This document shows positions 36,526-45,378 of a stretch of DNA of 64,000 bases, piece by piece. Under the pieces are notes generated by a model. The model was not told where the DNA came from and did not search any database. It saw only the letters and a list, made by a program, of their open reading frames with translations. The position numbers were made by a program, and so were the translations under genes. Position 1 is the stretch's first letter. The number at the start of each line of letters is the position of its first letter. This DNA is from Vibrio sp. 10N (GTDB lineage Bacteria; Pseudomonadota; Gammaproteobacteria; Enterobacterales; Vibrionaceae): positions 2,480,001 through 2,544,000 of the forward strand of contig NZ_BTPM01000001.1 of the NCBI RefSeq assembly GCF_036245475.1. The letters run 5' to 3'.

Positions 36526-37665
36526 ATGAAAAAAATCGTTTCTTCTTTAATTTCAACAGCATTACTGACATTGAGTGCCAGTAATGCCTATGCCGAGTGG
36601 TATGAAGTCACGGGTACGTCGACCATTGTCTCCTCTGAGAAGGCGGCAAGGATCTACGCGCTTGAAGATGCCGTATACAAAGCGGTCGACTTCTCTGGCG
36701 CCGACATTGGCAGCCTATCGACACTGGCGCCAATGCTAGAAGACGATAAGGAGCAGTACCAGTTCATTGACTCTGAAGTTCGCCACATCGTCATTGACGA
36801 CAAATACGTAAGCGGCAATCAGATGGTGGTAAAAGCGCGCATCGACATCTACCCAACGGCAAAGGCTTGCCATAAAGAGCAATATAAGAAGACCATTGGC
36901 GTTGCCATGTTCGACATTGTTGATCCGCAGCAAGCGGTAATGGGGCAAATCTATAAACTGGGTGAAGATTACAGCGCCGTCATCGATAAACAGCTTGCCG
37001 CACGCTCTTATAGCTTTGTCTCTGTCGGCACCACGCGCTACGAAATCAATAAGCGCCAGCCAGAGCGAATCAAAATGATCGCCGACGATCTTGGCGCGCA
37101 GTACCTAGTGACGGGTGCAATCAAAGATCTCACCGCGACCATCGACCAGGGTGGTCTATTAAGAGACGATCGCATCAACCGCCAGTTCGCGATGGATATG
37201 GCTATCTTTGATGGCAAAACTGGTCATGAAATCTTCCAGCATACCTATCGAGAGATTGCCCAATGGCCATTTGCAAAGACCAGTAAAGTCGACACCAAAA
37301 GTGCCCGCTTCTGGACTTCGACCTACGGAGAAATGCTACAACGAATCAGTCGCAACATTATGCTCGACTTAGAAGCGGAAATTTCTTGTAAGATGACACT
37401 GCCTGAAGTGGTTGCCTCCTACGGCAATAAAGTCACCATCGACCTTGGCCGCGTACACGGCGTACAAGCCGGTGACAAACTGCGCCTATGGCACACAGGC
37501 TCGTTCATCGACCAAAACGGCCTACCCCGCAATAAAGTCAGCCGCAGCGACATTACCTTAACCGTCTCTCGCGTTTATGAGCGTGACGCTGAAGCGACGG
37601 TTGATCAGCCAACGTTAGCCAACAGTATTCAGATTGGCGACGTAATGCACAAACAGAGTGAATAG
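36526..37665 (+). CDS. flgT: FlgT, flagellar H/T-ring protein
   Basis: Periplasmic protein of the Vibrio-specific ring around the LP-ring that supports stator assembly. The ATG at 36526 follows GGAAAGG and gives a 379-residue precursor with a clean signal peptide (about 1-23, ASNAYAEW). The mature protein has the FlgT N-terminal region (VSSEKAARIYALEDAVYKAV), a middle domain (KKTIGVAMFDIVDPQQ, LGAQYLVTGAIKDL) and the C-terminal domain (VTIDLGRVHGVQAGDKLRLW). It is divergent from flgO. Confidence 0.94.
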   Translation: MKKIVSSLISTALLTLSASNAYAEWYEVTGTSTIVSSEKAARIYALEDAVYKAVDFSGADIGSLSTLAPMLEDDKEQYQFIDSEVRHIVIDDKYVSGNQMVVKARIDIYPTAKACHKEQYKKTIGVAMFDIVDPQQAVMGQIYKLGEDYSAVIDKQLAARSYSFVSVGTTRYEINKRQPERIKMIADDLGAQYLVTGAIKDLTATIDQGGLLRDDRINRQFAMDMAIFDGKTGHEIFQHTYREIAQWPFAKTSKVDTKSARFWTSTYGEMLQRISRNIMLDLEAEISCKMTLPEVVASYGNKVTIDLGRVHGVQAGDKLRLWHTGSFIDQNGLPRNKVSRSDITLTVSRVYERDAEATVDQPTLANSIQIGDVMHKQSE

Positions 37666-37715
37666 TAGGAAAACGGGCTTAACTTATTCATATAATTGAG
37701 TAATATAAGCCCTAA

Positions 37716-37792
37716 GCTCCCGTGGCACAGCTGGATAGCGCGGCCCCCTCCTAAGGGGCAGGTCACAGGTTCGAATCCTGTCGGGAGCGCCA
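37716..37792 (+). tRNA. tRNA-Arg (anticodon CCU)
   Basis: A 77-nt cloverleaf with a 7-bp acceptor stem (GCTCCCG with CGGGAGC), anticodon stem GCCCC/GGGGC around loop CTCCTAA (anticodon CCT at DNA level), T-loop GGTTCGAATCC and an encoded CCA end. It decodes AGG codons. A terminator follows at once. Such tRNA genes often serve as island attachment sites, but no second copy of its 3' end was seen in the window. Confidence 0.95.
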
Positions 37793-37797
37793 TATTA

Positions 37798-37840
37798 AAA
37801 GGGCTAGCAAGTTAGTGACTGCTAGCCCTTTGTTGTTTTT
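37798..37840 (+). terminator. Terminator of tRNA-Arg
   Basis: Arms AAAGGGCTAGCA and TGCTAGCCCTTT, then TGTTGTTTTT. Confidence 0.85.
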
Positions 37841-37883
37841 GGCTTTCTGTATAGCAAATATGTAGCAGATTAGATTTTGCTAC

Positions 37884-38267
37884 CTAAGCAGCGTTGATCT
37901 TATAGGAACAATTATTTTCAATGTTCCTACGATAAGTCGAACGCCCCCAAAACGCACCATACTTACCGCGCCTCAATTTCATCTCACTACCGCAGTTTAA
38001 ACACACTGGACGCTCGTGTTCACAACTAGAATTAATGCAAACTTGATAACCCTCTTTGATGTCGTGACTCATAGGACTAGCGCACTTATCACAGGGCGTT
38101 TCCTTGTGCTTGCAACGTGGGAATAGCGTACAAGACATGAACTTGCCGTATTGACCCACGCGAGGCTTAAGGACTCCCACTTTACAAGAGTGGCAAATTG
38201 TTTTGTCTGCGTTAAGTTGCTCAACACATTGGAAGGACACACACTTCAGAAAATCACTCGCACTCAA
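37884..38267 (-). pseudogene. Topoisomerase-type zinc-ribbon protein, 5'-truncated
   Basis: Reading frame of 127 residues holding three zinc ribbons of the topoisomerase I C-terminal type: CHSCKVGVLKPRVGQYGKF ending CTLFPRC, then CDKC...CINSSC, then CLNCGSEMKLRRGKYGAFWG with an incomplete last pair. There is no ATG; the frame opens at a TTG. The first ~14 codons (up to 38225) lie inside a 222-bp unit that is repeated upstream and so are not native to this gene. The original 5' end is gone, and expression is doubtful. Confidence 0.6.
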
Positions 38268-38446
38268 AACTGAAGCGTTAGCAGACAGCCCTCTCGTTAA
38301 GACAAAACATGGAAGATTTGTGTATGTGAGTACGTGTAGGAAGTAGTTTGATGAGAGTAAAGACGTTTATCAGGCACTCATAAAGCAAGCACTGAGTGGT
38401 ACTTTAAATTGACTTGTAAGTTGATTCTAAACTTTGAGCTTACTCT
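38225..38446. repeat. 222-bp tandem duplication, copy 1
   Basis: Identical as read to 38447-38668. It includes the last eight bases of the transposase 3' end (AGAGTAAG on the minus strand) and non-coding sequence, and it joins the zinc-ribbon fragment at its left edge. Confidence 0.9.
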
Positions 38447-38668
38447 CACATTGGAAGGACACACACTTCAGAAAATCACTCGCACTCAAAACTGAAGCGT
38501 TAGCAGACAGCCCTCTCGTTAAGACAAAACATGGAAGATTTGTGTATGTGAGTACGTGTAGGAAGTAGTTTGATGAGAGTAAAGACGTTTATCAGGCACT
38601 CATAAAGCAAGCACTGAGTGGTACTTTAAATTGACTTGTAAGTTGATTCTAAACTTTGAGCTTACTCT
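38447..38668. repeat. 222-bp tandem duplication, copy 2
   Basis: Second perfect copy, overlapping the end of the transposase gene. No gene is supported in the 38268-38661 stretch beyond these repeats. Confidence 0.9.
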
Positions 38669-39636
38669 AAACGATACATGTAGAGCTTCTGCTTGTTTAG
38701 CACTGTTTTCGTTTGTTCAGCCAAAATGGGCGCCCCGAGTGCGGTTGCCCGAGACTTCTCCATCTGCGTACATACTTTTAGCCAATTTAATTGATTGATA
38801 TTGAGACGCTCCAATACTGGTGGGATCTTGTCACTCATGACAGCTTTCCCATCCCTAAGTTGACGAGCGGTCCAATCAACTAACTCTATGTAGTCAACTA
38901 ACCGAAGCGGGATACCATCCAACATACGATTGCTAGGATTACCCACAAATGGATGAAGACAAGGCGCTGTTGCTTGATTGCTATTGAGTGAGTTAATTCT
39001 GGCCTGTATGGAAGTATATTCGGAATCTTCTGGCGTTTTGGCTATTCCAGCCCGTACGGGATTTAGATCGACGTAAGCCATTGCGGCGGCCAATGCTCTT
39101 TCGTCAAGCAAAGCTTGGCTTTTGAATCGGCTTTCCCAAAAGTGACCAGTGCAATTATCCTCTCGGTTTGCTCTACAGGCGATATCATAGTTAAGCTCTT
39201 TCATGAACCAACTAAGGTTCCACAGTCTTTCTCTCCACGCTTCTATTATCTCAAGACACTTCTCTTCCTCTAGGTGAGACGAGAGCTGCTTAGTCTGCCA
39301 ACGTTGAATTAAACTAGGCAGTTTGTGCTCCATACCCCAACGCTCGACTACATCATCAAGAGTAAGTGCTTGGGCGCGTTCCCTGTTGATATTCAAAACC
39401 AAGTGATAATGATTACTCATGATGGCATAAGCACAAATATCGATGCAGTAGACTTGAGCAAGCGTATAAATCTTCTGTTCAATCCATTTACGTCGATGTT
39501 CATAACTCGTGTTAGTTGAGGCATCTTCACCACAGAGGAAACTACGACGAACACAGCGAGAAACGCAGTGGTAATAGGATGTTGCATCTATCGAAACAAG
39601 TTGTTTTCGAGCCGTTGTCAACGTTTCATCCTCCAT
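38662..39636 (-). CDS. Y1 / REP-associated tyrosine transposase
   Basis: Single-strand nicking transposase-like protein of 324 residues. The HUH motif is intact in IMSNHYHLVLNI (about residues 72-83). The downstream pattern CTGHFWESRFKSQALLDERA and AMAYVDLNPVRAGIA is typical of the IS200-like/RAYT group. The C-terminal extension (VLERLNINQLNWLK) belongs to the longer forms of this family. No REP palindromes were recognised, but 16-bp inverted repeats bracket the gene, and both neighbours lack their 5' ends. Confidence 0.88.
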   Translation of the reverse strand: MEDETLTTARKQLVSIDATSYYHCVSRCVRRSFLCGEDASTNTSYEHRRKWIEQKIYTLAQVYCIDICAYAIMSNHYHLVLNINRERAQALTLDDVVERWGMEHKLPSLIQRWQTKQLSSHLEEEKCLEIIEAWRERLWNLSWFMKELNYDIACRANREDNCTGHFWESRFKSQALLDERALAAAMAYVDLNPVRAGIAKTPEDSEYTSIQARINSLNSNQATAPCLHPFVGNPSNRMLDGIPLRLVDYIELVDWTARQLRDGKAVMSDKIPPVLERLNINQLNWLKVCTQMEKSRATALGAPILAEQTKTVLNKQKLYMYRLE

Positions 39637-39678
39637 TTAGTCTGAAGGAACTCTAGCAGTCAATCACAATAAACACCG

Positions 39679-40059
39679 TTGACACGCCGCCAAATTAAGA
39701 AAAATCATACTATTTTCATACTTTTGGTGTGTGTCCTGCCAAACTTATCTTTGATGCCTGATGGAGGAGTGCACGGACAGACTGTGCCAACAGAACAAGT
39801 ACAAGGTTACCAAGGTGTTATGCAAGGAGGTTCGATTACTACCTTGCACGATACGGCGATGACCCATTGTCTGTTTTCTCGTGACGTTCATGCGATGACA
39901 GCGCAACTTAATGTTCGCTTTATTAAGCCCATTCCTCTCTACACATTAATTCAGGTTAAAGCTCATTGCTTAACCCATAAAAGAGGGGTGTATTTACTTC
40001 AAAGTCGCATATACATCGATGGAGAGTGCTACTCAAGAGCTGAGGGAAAATTCATGTAA
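39679..40059 (+). pseudogene. PaaI-like hotdog thioesterase, 5' end damaged
   Basis: The last ~100 residues match the hotdog thioesterase family: VQGYQGVMQGGSITTLHDTA (active-site region with the HGG position as QGG), then HAMTAQLNVRFIKPIPLYT and AEGKFM at the end. The N-terminal CxxCG-type segment expected in this group is missing, and the frame opens only from a TTG; an ATG at 39751 lacks a ribosome-binding site. The damage coincides with the 16-bp repeat at 39727. It may still give a shortened protein, but loss of function is more likely. Confidence 0.55.
39727..39742 (-). repeat. Right 16-bp inverted repeat flanking the transposase unit
   Basis: The complement reads TTGGCAGGACACACAC, matching TTGGAAGGACACACAC at 38229-38244 and 38451-38466 in 15 of 16 positions and in opposite orientation. 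Confidence 0.55.
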
Positions 40060-40163
40060 TATCTTGTATATAGTTTCTCGTTTCTAATGAAGTTGTGAGG
40101 TTGACGGGACACTCACCTCATCAAAAAAAGATCACGACACAAGTTGCAATAAACTTGCTGCTT

Positions 40164-40191
40164 AAAACAAAGCGACCTAAATAGGTCGCTT
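40164..40191 (-). terminator. Terminator of the YbaK-type gene
   Basis: Arms AAGCGACCT and AGGTCGCTT with loop AAAT, then TGTTTTAAG on the minus strand, just past the stop codon. Confidence 0.6.
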
Positions 40192-40195
40192 ATCA

Positions 40196-40675
40196 TTAAT
40201 GAAAAACCTGACTGCTGAACCTGAAGCATCGCCTGTCCGCTATCAGTTCTTGAAATGCTGCTCGTTCTAGTTTCAGTAAGGTTTCGTGATCACCCGCTTC
40301 GATGTACACATGATCAAGATGGGTAAGTAGCTCATCAAATACTGTCGACATATGGTACGCACTTCCTACTGGAGGGACGGCACCGTGGTCACAATCTTCA
40401 AAAAGTTGATAGACCTGTCTTTCCTTCACTAAATGATAACTGGCATTTAGCTCATCATTCAGCTTTGACAAACTGACCTTATTATTTGCAGGTAATACCG
40501 CCATCATGTGATGGCCTTCATGATCTTCCAGCACCACCCCTTTTGCTAATGCTACTAAGGGGATTCCCGCTTCAACCCCACTGTGCAATGAACTGCGACT
40601 GTGGTTATGAGTAATGGTTTGATAAGGGATATCATGTTCGCGCAAATAATGGTCTAACCGAGTTGAGATCGTCAT
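40196..40675 (-). CDS. YbaK/ProX-type aminoacyl-tRNA deacylase
   Basis: Predicted trans-editing hydrolase of the YbaK/EbsC family, which removes wrong amino acids from tRNA. The 159 residues cover the whole domain: an N-terminal helix, GIPLVALAKGVVLEDHEGHH containing the family Lys, VLPANNKVSLSKLND, and DCDHGAVPPVGSAYHMSTVF, the glycine/proline loop. It stands alone with its own terminator. Which mischarged tRNA it edits cannot be told from sequence. Confidence 0.85.
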   Translation of the reverse strand: MTISTRLDHYLREHDIPYQTITHNHSRSSLHSGVEAGIPLVALAKGVVLEDHEGHHMMAVLPANNKVSLSKLNDELNASYHLVKERQVYQLFEDCDHGAVPPVGSAYHMSTVFDELLTHLDHVYIEAGDHETLLKLERAAFQELIADRRCFRFSSQVFH

Positions 40676-40869
40676 ACAAACCTCCGTTTGCTAAAGACCA
40701 TACAAAGTATAGGTAATAGAACTCTCATCAGCCATCAATTGGCTGCTTCGTGTTACCCAAAAGTTGTATAGAACAAATGTTGTTAAATTAATGTTAATCC
40801 GTTAGCGTGGTACAACAGCGCGTCGATGATAGAACTGAGCGTTACTCTTTCTCACCCTGACTAAATGGA

Positions 40870-41235
40870 ATGACTATGACAATCGAGAAAACACTACGAC
40901 GAATCTCACCAGATTTGAGCCAACAACAAGCCACCAGCACTGACCCTAAAAAGTGCTTATCCGGCAACCCTATTCAACGAGTTCACAATCAATTCGCTAA
41001 CAGCAAAGAGAATTTTTTCTGTGGTACTTGGGGATCAACAGAAGGTAAGTGGACCATCAGCTATAGTGAAGATGAGTTCTGTTACATCATTAAAGGTAAG
41101 GCCATCATCACCGATCAAGCGGGTCACAGTGAAACCGTGGTACAAGGTGATGCGTTCGTTATCCCTGCTGGCTTTGAGGGCACTTGGGAAACTATCGGCG
41201 AGGTGGAGAAATTCTACTCAATGTATGAAGAGTGA
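40870..41235 (+). CDS. Small cupin-domain protein (DUF861 type)
   Basis: Cytoplasmic single-cupin protein of 121 residues. The beta-barrel pattern is visible in GKWTISYSEDEFCYIIKGKA and then GDAFVIPAGFEGTWET, the two cupin motifs of the DUF861/ureidoglycine-hydrolase-like group. The metal-binding histidines of classical cupins are not evident, so a catalytic role is uncertain. It lies in an intergenic-rich stretch before the macro-domain gene, with no clear operon. Confidence 0.8.
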   Translation: MTMTIEKTLRRISPDLSQQQATSTDPKKCLSGNPIQRVHNQFANSKENFFCGTWGSTEGKWTISYSEDEFCYIIKGKAIITDQAGHSETVVQGDAFVIPAGFEGTWETIGEVEKFYSMYEE

Positions 41236-41332
41236 TCCTCAGACAGAGCTAAGATCGAGAAGTCACCGTTAGCCACCTTTGCGTAATGTCGTTTAAAATG
41301 CATCATGACACATCATGTTAAGGGCTTGAGCT

Positions 41333-41848
41333 ATGCAAAATATCTTTTTAATCGACGGTGACATAACCAAAGCTAACGTCGATGCCATTGTGAATGCCGC
41401 CAATACCAGAATGCTGGGAGGCGGAGGTGTCGATGGTGCCATTCATCGCGCTGCAGGCCCTGAGCTGCTTAAAGCCTGCTATGACGTGAAAGAAGTGGAT
41501 GGCAAACGCTGTCCGTTTGGTGATGCACGCATCACCATCGCAGGAAACTTGAATGCCCGCTACGTTATCCATACTGTGGGGCCGATTTACGATAAATTCG
41601 CTCATCCGGAAGAGGTGCTAGACTCAGCATACAAACAGTCACTCGATCTGGCGCTTGAAAACGACTGTAAGAGCGTTGCTCTGCCCGCTATCTCATGCGG
41701 TATCTATGGCTACCCGCCCCAGGAAGCCGCGCAAATTGCCCTCGAGGTTTGCCGACGAGATGAGTATCAGTCACTAACCATGACCTTTTACCTGTTTGGC
41801 GATGAGATGCTGGCGATCTGGCAAGGCGTGTTCGACAGCAGCCATTAA
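41333..41848 (+). CDS. Macro-domain ADP-ribose deacylase (YmdB type)
   Basis: Predicted O-acetyl-ADP-ribose deacetylase/ADP-ribose hydrolase of 171 residues. The macro-domain hallmarks are present: VNAANTRMLGGGGVDGAIHR (adenine and catalytic loop, residues about 20-40), RYVIHTVGP, and VALPAISCGIYGYPPQEAA (phosphate loop). Length and motifs match bacterial YmdB. It is monocistronic as far as can be seen. Confidence 0.92.
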   Translation: MQNIFLIDGDITKANVDAIVNAANTRMLGGGGVDGAIHRAAGPELLKACYDVKEVDGKRCPFGDARITIAGNLNARYVIHTVGPIYDKFAHPEEVLDSAYKQSLDLALENDCKSVALPAISCGIYGYPPQEAAQIALEVCRRDEYQSLTMTFYLFGDEMLAIWQGVFDSSH

Positions 41849-41870
41849 CCACCTCTCGTCACTGCCTGCT

Positions 41871-42191
41871 TTAAATCAACCAGCTAAACGCGGCAAAGGT
41901 TGCCATTCCAACGCCAACCACGAACAGCGTATTTTTAACGACTAGGCTAATCGCGACCGTCACCAATCCAGCGTACAAGAATGGACTTGATGCGAATGTC
42001 ATGTCTGTTCCTTGATGTCCGAGAAAAACAATAGGAGCCCACATCGCCGTCAGAACGGAAGGTGCTTTATAGCTCAGCATTTTCTTGGCATTGGTACCTA
42101 AACGGATGGGAATAGACTTCATAAAGAACAAGTATCGACAGGCGAAAGTAATCGCCGCCATACATAAAATTAAGAGGTTGGTATCAAGCAT
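41871..42191 (-). CDS. azlD: AzlD-type branched-chain amino acid exporter subunit
   Basis: Small subunit of the AzlCD-type exporter. The 106 residues form about four membrane helices, with the family sequence FACRYLFFMKSIPIRLG near residue 17. Its start overlaps the azlC stop by eight bases, so the two are coupled. Substrate is inferred from family (branched-chain amino acids and analogues). Confidence 0.85.
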   Translation of the reverse strand: MLDTNLLILCMAAITFACRYLFFMKSIPIRLGTNAKKMLSYKAPSVLTAMWAPIVFLGHQGTDMTFASSPFLYAGLVTVAISLVVKNTLFVVGVGMATFAAFSWLI

Positions 42192-42924
42192 GATTTGATC
42201 TCTCGCTAGTTAGGTAGCCTGCGGCCATACCGAGTAAAGAGGACACGATGAGTGAATAGTTGAAGTGGGTGGATTCCAACAGCAGCATCGATACCCCACT
42301 CGTCACAACCGCATACAACGTCGATTTGCTCTTTATGGAAGGAATCACAATCGCGATGAATGTGGCGGCGATAGCAAACTCAAGACCGAGCTCTTCTAAG
42401 TTATCAATACTTGACCCCGCCACTATGCCAAGTAAGGTTGAGAGGTTCCACATTACATAGAACATGATTCCCGATGACACGGCGTATAAGTAGCTAAAGC
42501 GGCGTTGCTTGGCTATGTAATCATTGGTCACTGCGAACATTTCATCGGTGAGAAAGAATGCAAACACAACGCGTTTTATCCAAGGTAAACCAATTACCCT
42601 ATCGTGAAACACGGCTGAATAGAGCAAGTGTCTCGAGCTAATCACAAAAGTCGACGACAAAATAGGTAGCGATGGACTCATTGAACCGATAAGAGAGACA
42701 CCTGCCAATTGGGCCGCGCCGGCGAACACAAATAAAGACATCGCTTGTACCTGAAACGGGGACAAACCCGCTTGTATCCCCAAAGAGCCACACAATACGC
42801 CCCACGGAATGACGGCAGCGCATAAAGGGAAAATAGCAAGACATGCTTGGTAAATTATCGAGAAAGATTCGAAGAGCCGAGTTCGCGACATTGATTGTGT
42901 TTTTGGGTCCATAGCCGTTTCCAT
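42184..42924 (-). CDS. azlC: AzlC-type branched-chain amino acid exporter
   Basis: Large membrane subunit, 246 residues, with about five to seven helices. The family pattern is visible in FPLCAAVIPWGVLCGSLGIQ, FVFAGAAQLAGVSLIG and FFLTDEMFAVTNDYI. Several in-frame ATGs exist near the start (42924, 42912) with no decisive ribosome-binding site. It lies 33 nt after the AraC-type regulator on the same strand; the three genes probably form one unit. Confidence 0.88.
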   Translation of the reverse strand: METAMDPKTQSMSRTRLFESFSIIYQACLAIFPLCAAVIPWGVLCGSLGIQAGLSPFQVQAMSLFVFAGAAQLAGVSLIGSMSPSLPILSSTFVISSRHLLYSAVFHDRVIGLPWIKRVVFAFFLTDEMFAVTNDYIAKQRRFSYLYAVSSGIMFYVMWNLSTLLGIVAGSSIDNLEELGLEFAIAATFIAIVIPSIKSKSTLYAVVTSGVSMLLLESTHFNYSLIVSSLLGMAAGYLTSERSNHA

Positions 42925-42957
42925 CCATTGAGATAGGATAAGACTAAGCGCCCCGCA

Positions 42958-43797
42958 CTAAGGTTTCTTGTACAAAGTTGCTTGGTGTTGGAAATGCTTG
43001 GGCGTTGTTCCCAATGCTTTTTTAAAGTGTCGAGAGAAGTGGCTCTGATCATGAAATCCGCAGTCCATGGCCGTGTCAGCGATGGATATCCCGGCTTTTA
43101 ACAGAGCCTTTGCTTTGATGAGCCGCACTTGTATTTGATAGGCATGAGGGGTAATGCCAAATGTTTTCCCAAACTGCCTCACAAAGTGGTACTTACTGCA
43201 GCCAGCAATCGTGGCGAGTTGCTCAAGCGTCACGTCTTGCTCTGGGTGTGCATCTAAAAACTCTCTAGCGAGAAGCAATTTAGCTCGATTCAGGCCGACA
43301 TCTTTAGGTAAATCCATCGAACGACCATGCTGAGTCGCGAGCATCAATAGCGTGCTATAGATCAGCGTTTCTACAAGCAGTACCGAGGCGCCTGCCTCTA
43401 TTTGATTGAATATCAGCTTAAGTTGACTCGCGATCTTTTTATTAGAGATCACAGAGTCTTCAAAATAAGGAATGAGGCTTTTCCCACCGAGCAAGTCTTG
43501 CGAGATAAGTTCAAAATGCTCCGGCGTGGGGTAAAGTGCTTTGTAACTCCATCCATCCTGTGTCGCAGACTCGCCGGTATGCACATCATCAGCATTGACC
43601 AAAATAATGCTGCTTTCATCCGCGATATGATTAGCACCACTGCGAAAGAAGCGTTGTGCTCCCTCCTCAATCACGCCAATACAATACCCTTCATGTACAT
43701 GCTTTGAGAATGTCTGATGCGTATATTGAGCATCAACGATTTCTATACCATTGAGTGCTTCAGTAACCCTGTAGTTTGCTCGCTCTTTCCTTGACAC
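42958..43797 (-). CDS. AraC-family regulator next to azlCD
   Basis: Transcription regulator of 279 residues: an N-terminal cupin-like sensing domain (HTFSKHVHEGYCIGVIEEGA-type start, about 20-110) and a C-terminal double helix-turn-helix (about 175-275: LEQLATIAGCSKYHFVRQFG, then ISIADTAMDCGFHDQSHFSR). It is the first gene of the azlCD unit and divergent from an MFS gene, so it may control either or both. A perfect 8-3-8 palindrome lies in the gap between the divergent genes. Confidence 0.88.
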   Translation of the reverse strand: MSRKERANYRVTEALNGIEIVDAQYTHQTFSKHVHEGYCIGVIEEGAQRFFRSGANHIADESSIILVNADDVHTGESATQDGWSYKALYPTPEHFELISQDLLGGKSLIPYFEDSVISNKKIASQLKLIFNQIEAGASVLLVETLIYSTLLMLATQHGRSMDLPKDVGLNRAKLLLAREFLDAHPEQDVTLEQLATIAGCSKYHFVRQFGKTFGITPHAYQIQVRLIKAKALLKAGISIADTAMDCGFHDQSHFSRHFKKALGTTPKHFQHQATLYKKP

Positions 43798-43836
43798 TGA
43801 GTATTACCTAAAGGTTTTTGTACAAAATTGCTTTCC

Positions 43837-43855
43837 TTGATACTGATAGTATCAA
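43837..43855. promoter_or_regulatory. Palindrome between AraC and MFS genes
   Basis: TTGATACT-GAT-AGTATCAA, a perfect 8-3-8 dyad 40 nt upstream of the AraC-type start. It is a candidate operator for the divergent pair; AraC proteins usually bind direct repeats, so another factor is possible. Confidence 0.4.
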
Positions 43856-43953
43856 ATATAACGAGCCTTTTTTAAACTCGAAAACACTGCGATTGCTTTT
43901 CTGTTAAATTCCTTCACCATTAGCACCATCAAAAGCACTACCTAAGAAAAACA

Positions 43954-45123
43954 ATGAAATCACTACCATGGAATGCCTGGTTACTTGCTACTGTGCAACC
44001 TTTCGTCTTGTCTGTAGGCGCACTGAATGTGTTTCTCGGGGGCATTGTGGGCGCGCAGCTTCACTCCGATCCAACGTTCGCAACTTTACCTGTTACGGCG
44101 CTCATCGTCGGAGTGTCGCTGAACATTTTCCCCGCCGCTCGAATACAGAGAAAGCTCGGTAGAAAGCGAGCGTTTGTTTTGGCAGCCATTGTGAGCAGCT
44201 TTAGTGCCCTATGTGCCGCTTGGAGCATAGAGTCGAGCCACTTTTGGGGATTCTGTCTCAGTGCATTTCTGCTCGGCACCCAATTAGCTTACGTGGGTCA
44301 GTATCGTTTTGCTGCCATTGAAAGCTGTAAAAGCCCTGCTCAGCACCCTAGTGTCATTAGTTTAGTGTTGGTGGGCGGCATCGCTGCAGCGTGGTTGGGG
44401 CCAGAGTTGCTCAACATTGGTCAGGCTATCCCTTTGTTCGACTCTGAGTATGCACGAGCTTATGCGGCGCTGGGTATTTTGGAGCTTATTGGCGCGGCTA
44501 TCCTTGCCATTGCGATGAAGCCGCTTAACCTACAAGAGAGTCAATCTGAAGAGGGGGAGTCCAGAGATCTTACTGTGCTTTTTAAGCAGCCTCTGCTCTG
44601 GCTGGCAATCGGTTCTGGTTTAACCGCTTACGCTGTGATGGCGTTTTTGATGACAGCAACCCCGCTGGCGATGTCTGCACATGGACATGATATTCAAAAC
44701 GCCAAATGGGTTATTCAGAGTCATGTCATGGCAATGTATCTCCCTTCTCTTGTCACACCTATGATCATAAAACGCATTGGCGTCTATAAACTCATTACGC
44801 TTGGCTGTGTGGTCTTTCTTACCTGTATCGCCGTTGCACTGCTTGGTCACTCGGTTCATCACTATTGGTGGGCGTTAGTGGCCTTAGGTATCGGCTGGAA
44901 CTTCCTCTTTATTGGCGGTACATCGCTGCTACCCCAGACATACAATCCAAGCGAGCGATTTAAGGTTCAGGCGGTGAACGATTTTTCCATCACGGCTTTT
45001 CAAGCTTCTGGTTCACTCGGTGCTGGCATCGTGCTGTTTACGCAAGGCTGGACTTGGATGTTGATTGCATCGCTATTCCCGATTGGTTTGCTACTTTTGC
45101 TCAACTTAGTAGTGAAGAAATAA
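43954..45123 (+). CDS. MFS transporter
   Basis: Major facilitator membrane protein of 389 residues with about twelve helices. The loop between helices 2 and 3 carries the MFS pattern in weak form (RIQRKLGRKRAFVLA), and the second half mirrors the first (MIIKRIGVYKLITLG). The substrate cannot be told. It is transcribed away from the AraC-type regulator and ended by a strong terminator. Confidence 0.85.
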   Translation: MKSLPWNAWLLATVQPFVLSVGALNVFLGGIVGAQLHSDPTFATLPVTALIVGVSLNIFPAARIQRKLGRKRAFVLAAIVSSFSALCAAWSIESSHFWGFCLSAFLLGTQLAYVGQYRFAAIESCKSPAQHPSVISLVLVGGIAAAWLGPELLNIGQAIPLFDSEYARAYAALGILELIGAAILAIAMKPLNLQESQSEEGESRDLTVLFKQPLLWLAIGSGLTAYAVMAFLMTATPLAMSAHGHDIQNAKWVIQSHVMAMYLPSLVTPMIIKRIGVYKLITLGCVVFLTCIAVALLGHSVHHYWWALVALGIGWNFLFIGGTSLLPQTYNPSERFKVQAVNDFSITAFQASGSLGAGIVLFTQGWTWMLIASLFPIGLLLLLNLVVKK

Positions 45124-45155
45124 CACCGAGATAGAGCGCTAGGCACCCAACTCAG

Positions 45156-45187
45156 CTCGGGGGCAATTACCCCCGAGAGCGCTTTTT
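45156..45187 (+). terminator. Terminator of the MFS gene
   Basis: Arms CTCGGGGG and CCCCCGAG (45156-45163, 45170-45177), then AGCGCTTTTTGTT. The following 45190-45378 stretch is AT-rich with no supported gene. Confidence 0.8.
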
Positions 45188-45378
45188 GTTCGAACGTTAT
45201 CAACCCTCTGTTTTCACTTCCACAAAACCGACTTCCCTTACAAATAAGCCCCTAAAGTATTCGTGATTTTGGTTCCACAACTACGATTTTTCCTCGTTAT
45301 TGAGCACTTCATTATTAACATATTTATCACCTATCTCCGTGATAGGTACAACAACGTCTGTCAATGTTAATCCAATAA

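Noticed and set aside
38225..38668. Integron attC sites or CRISPR-like array
   Set aside because: There are only two large identical units in tandem, with no attC core sites, no regular short repeats and no integrase or cas genes.
37716..41300. Genomic island integrated at tRNA-Arg
   Set aside because: No integrase gene and no second copy of the tRNA 3' end were found, so only rearrangement around a transposase is supported.
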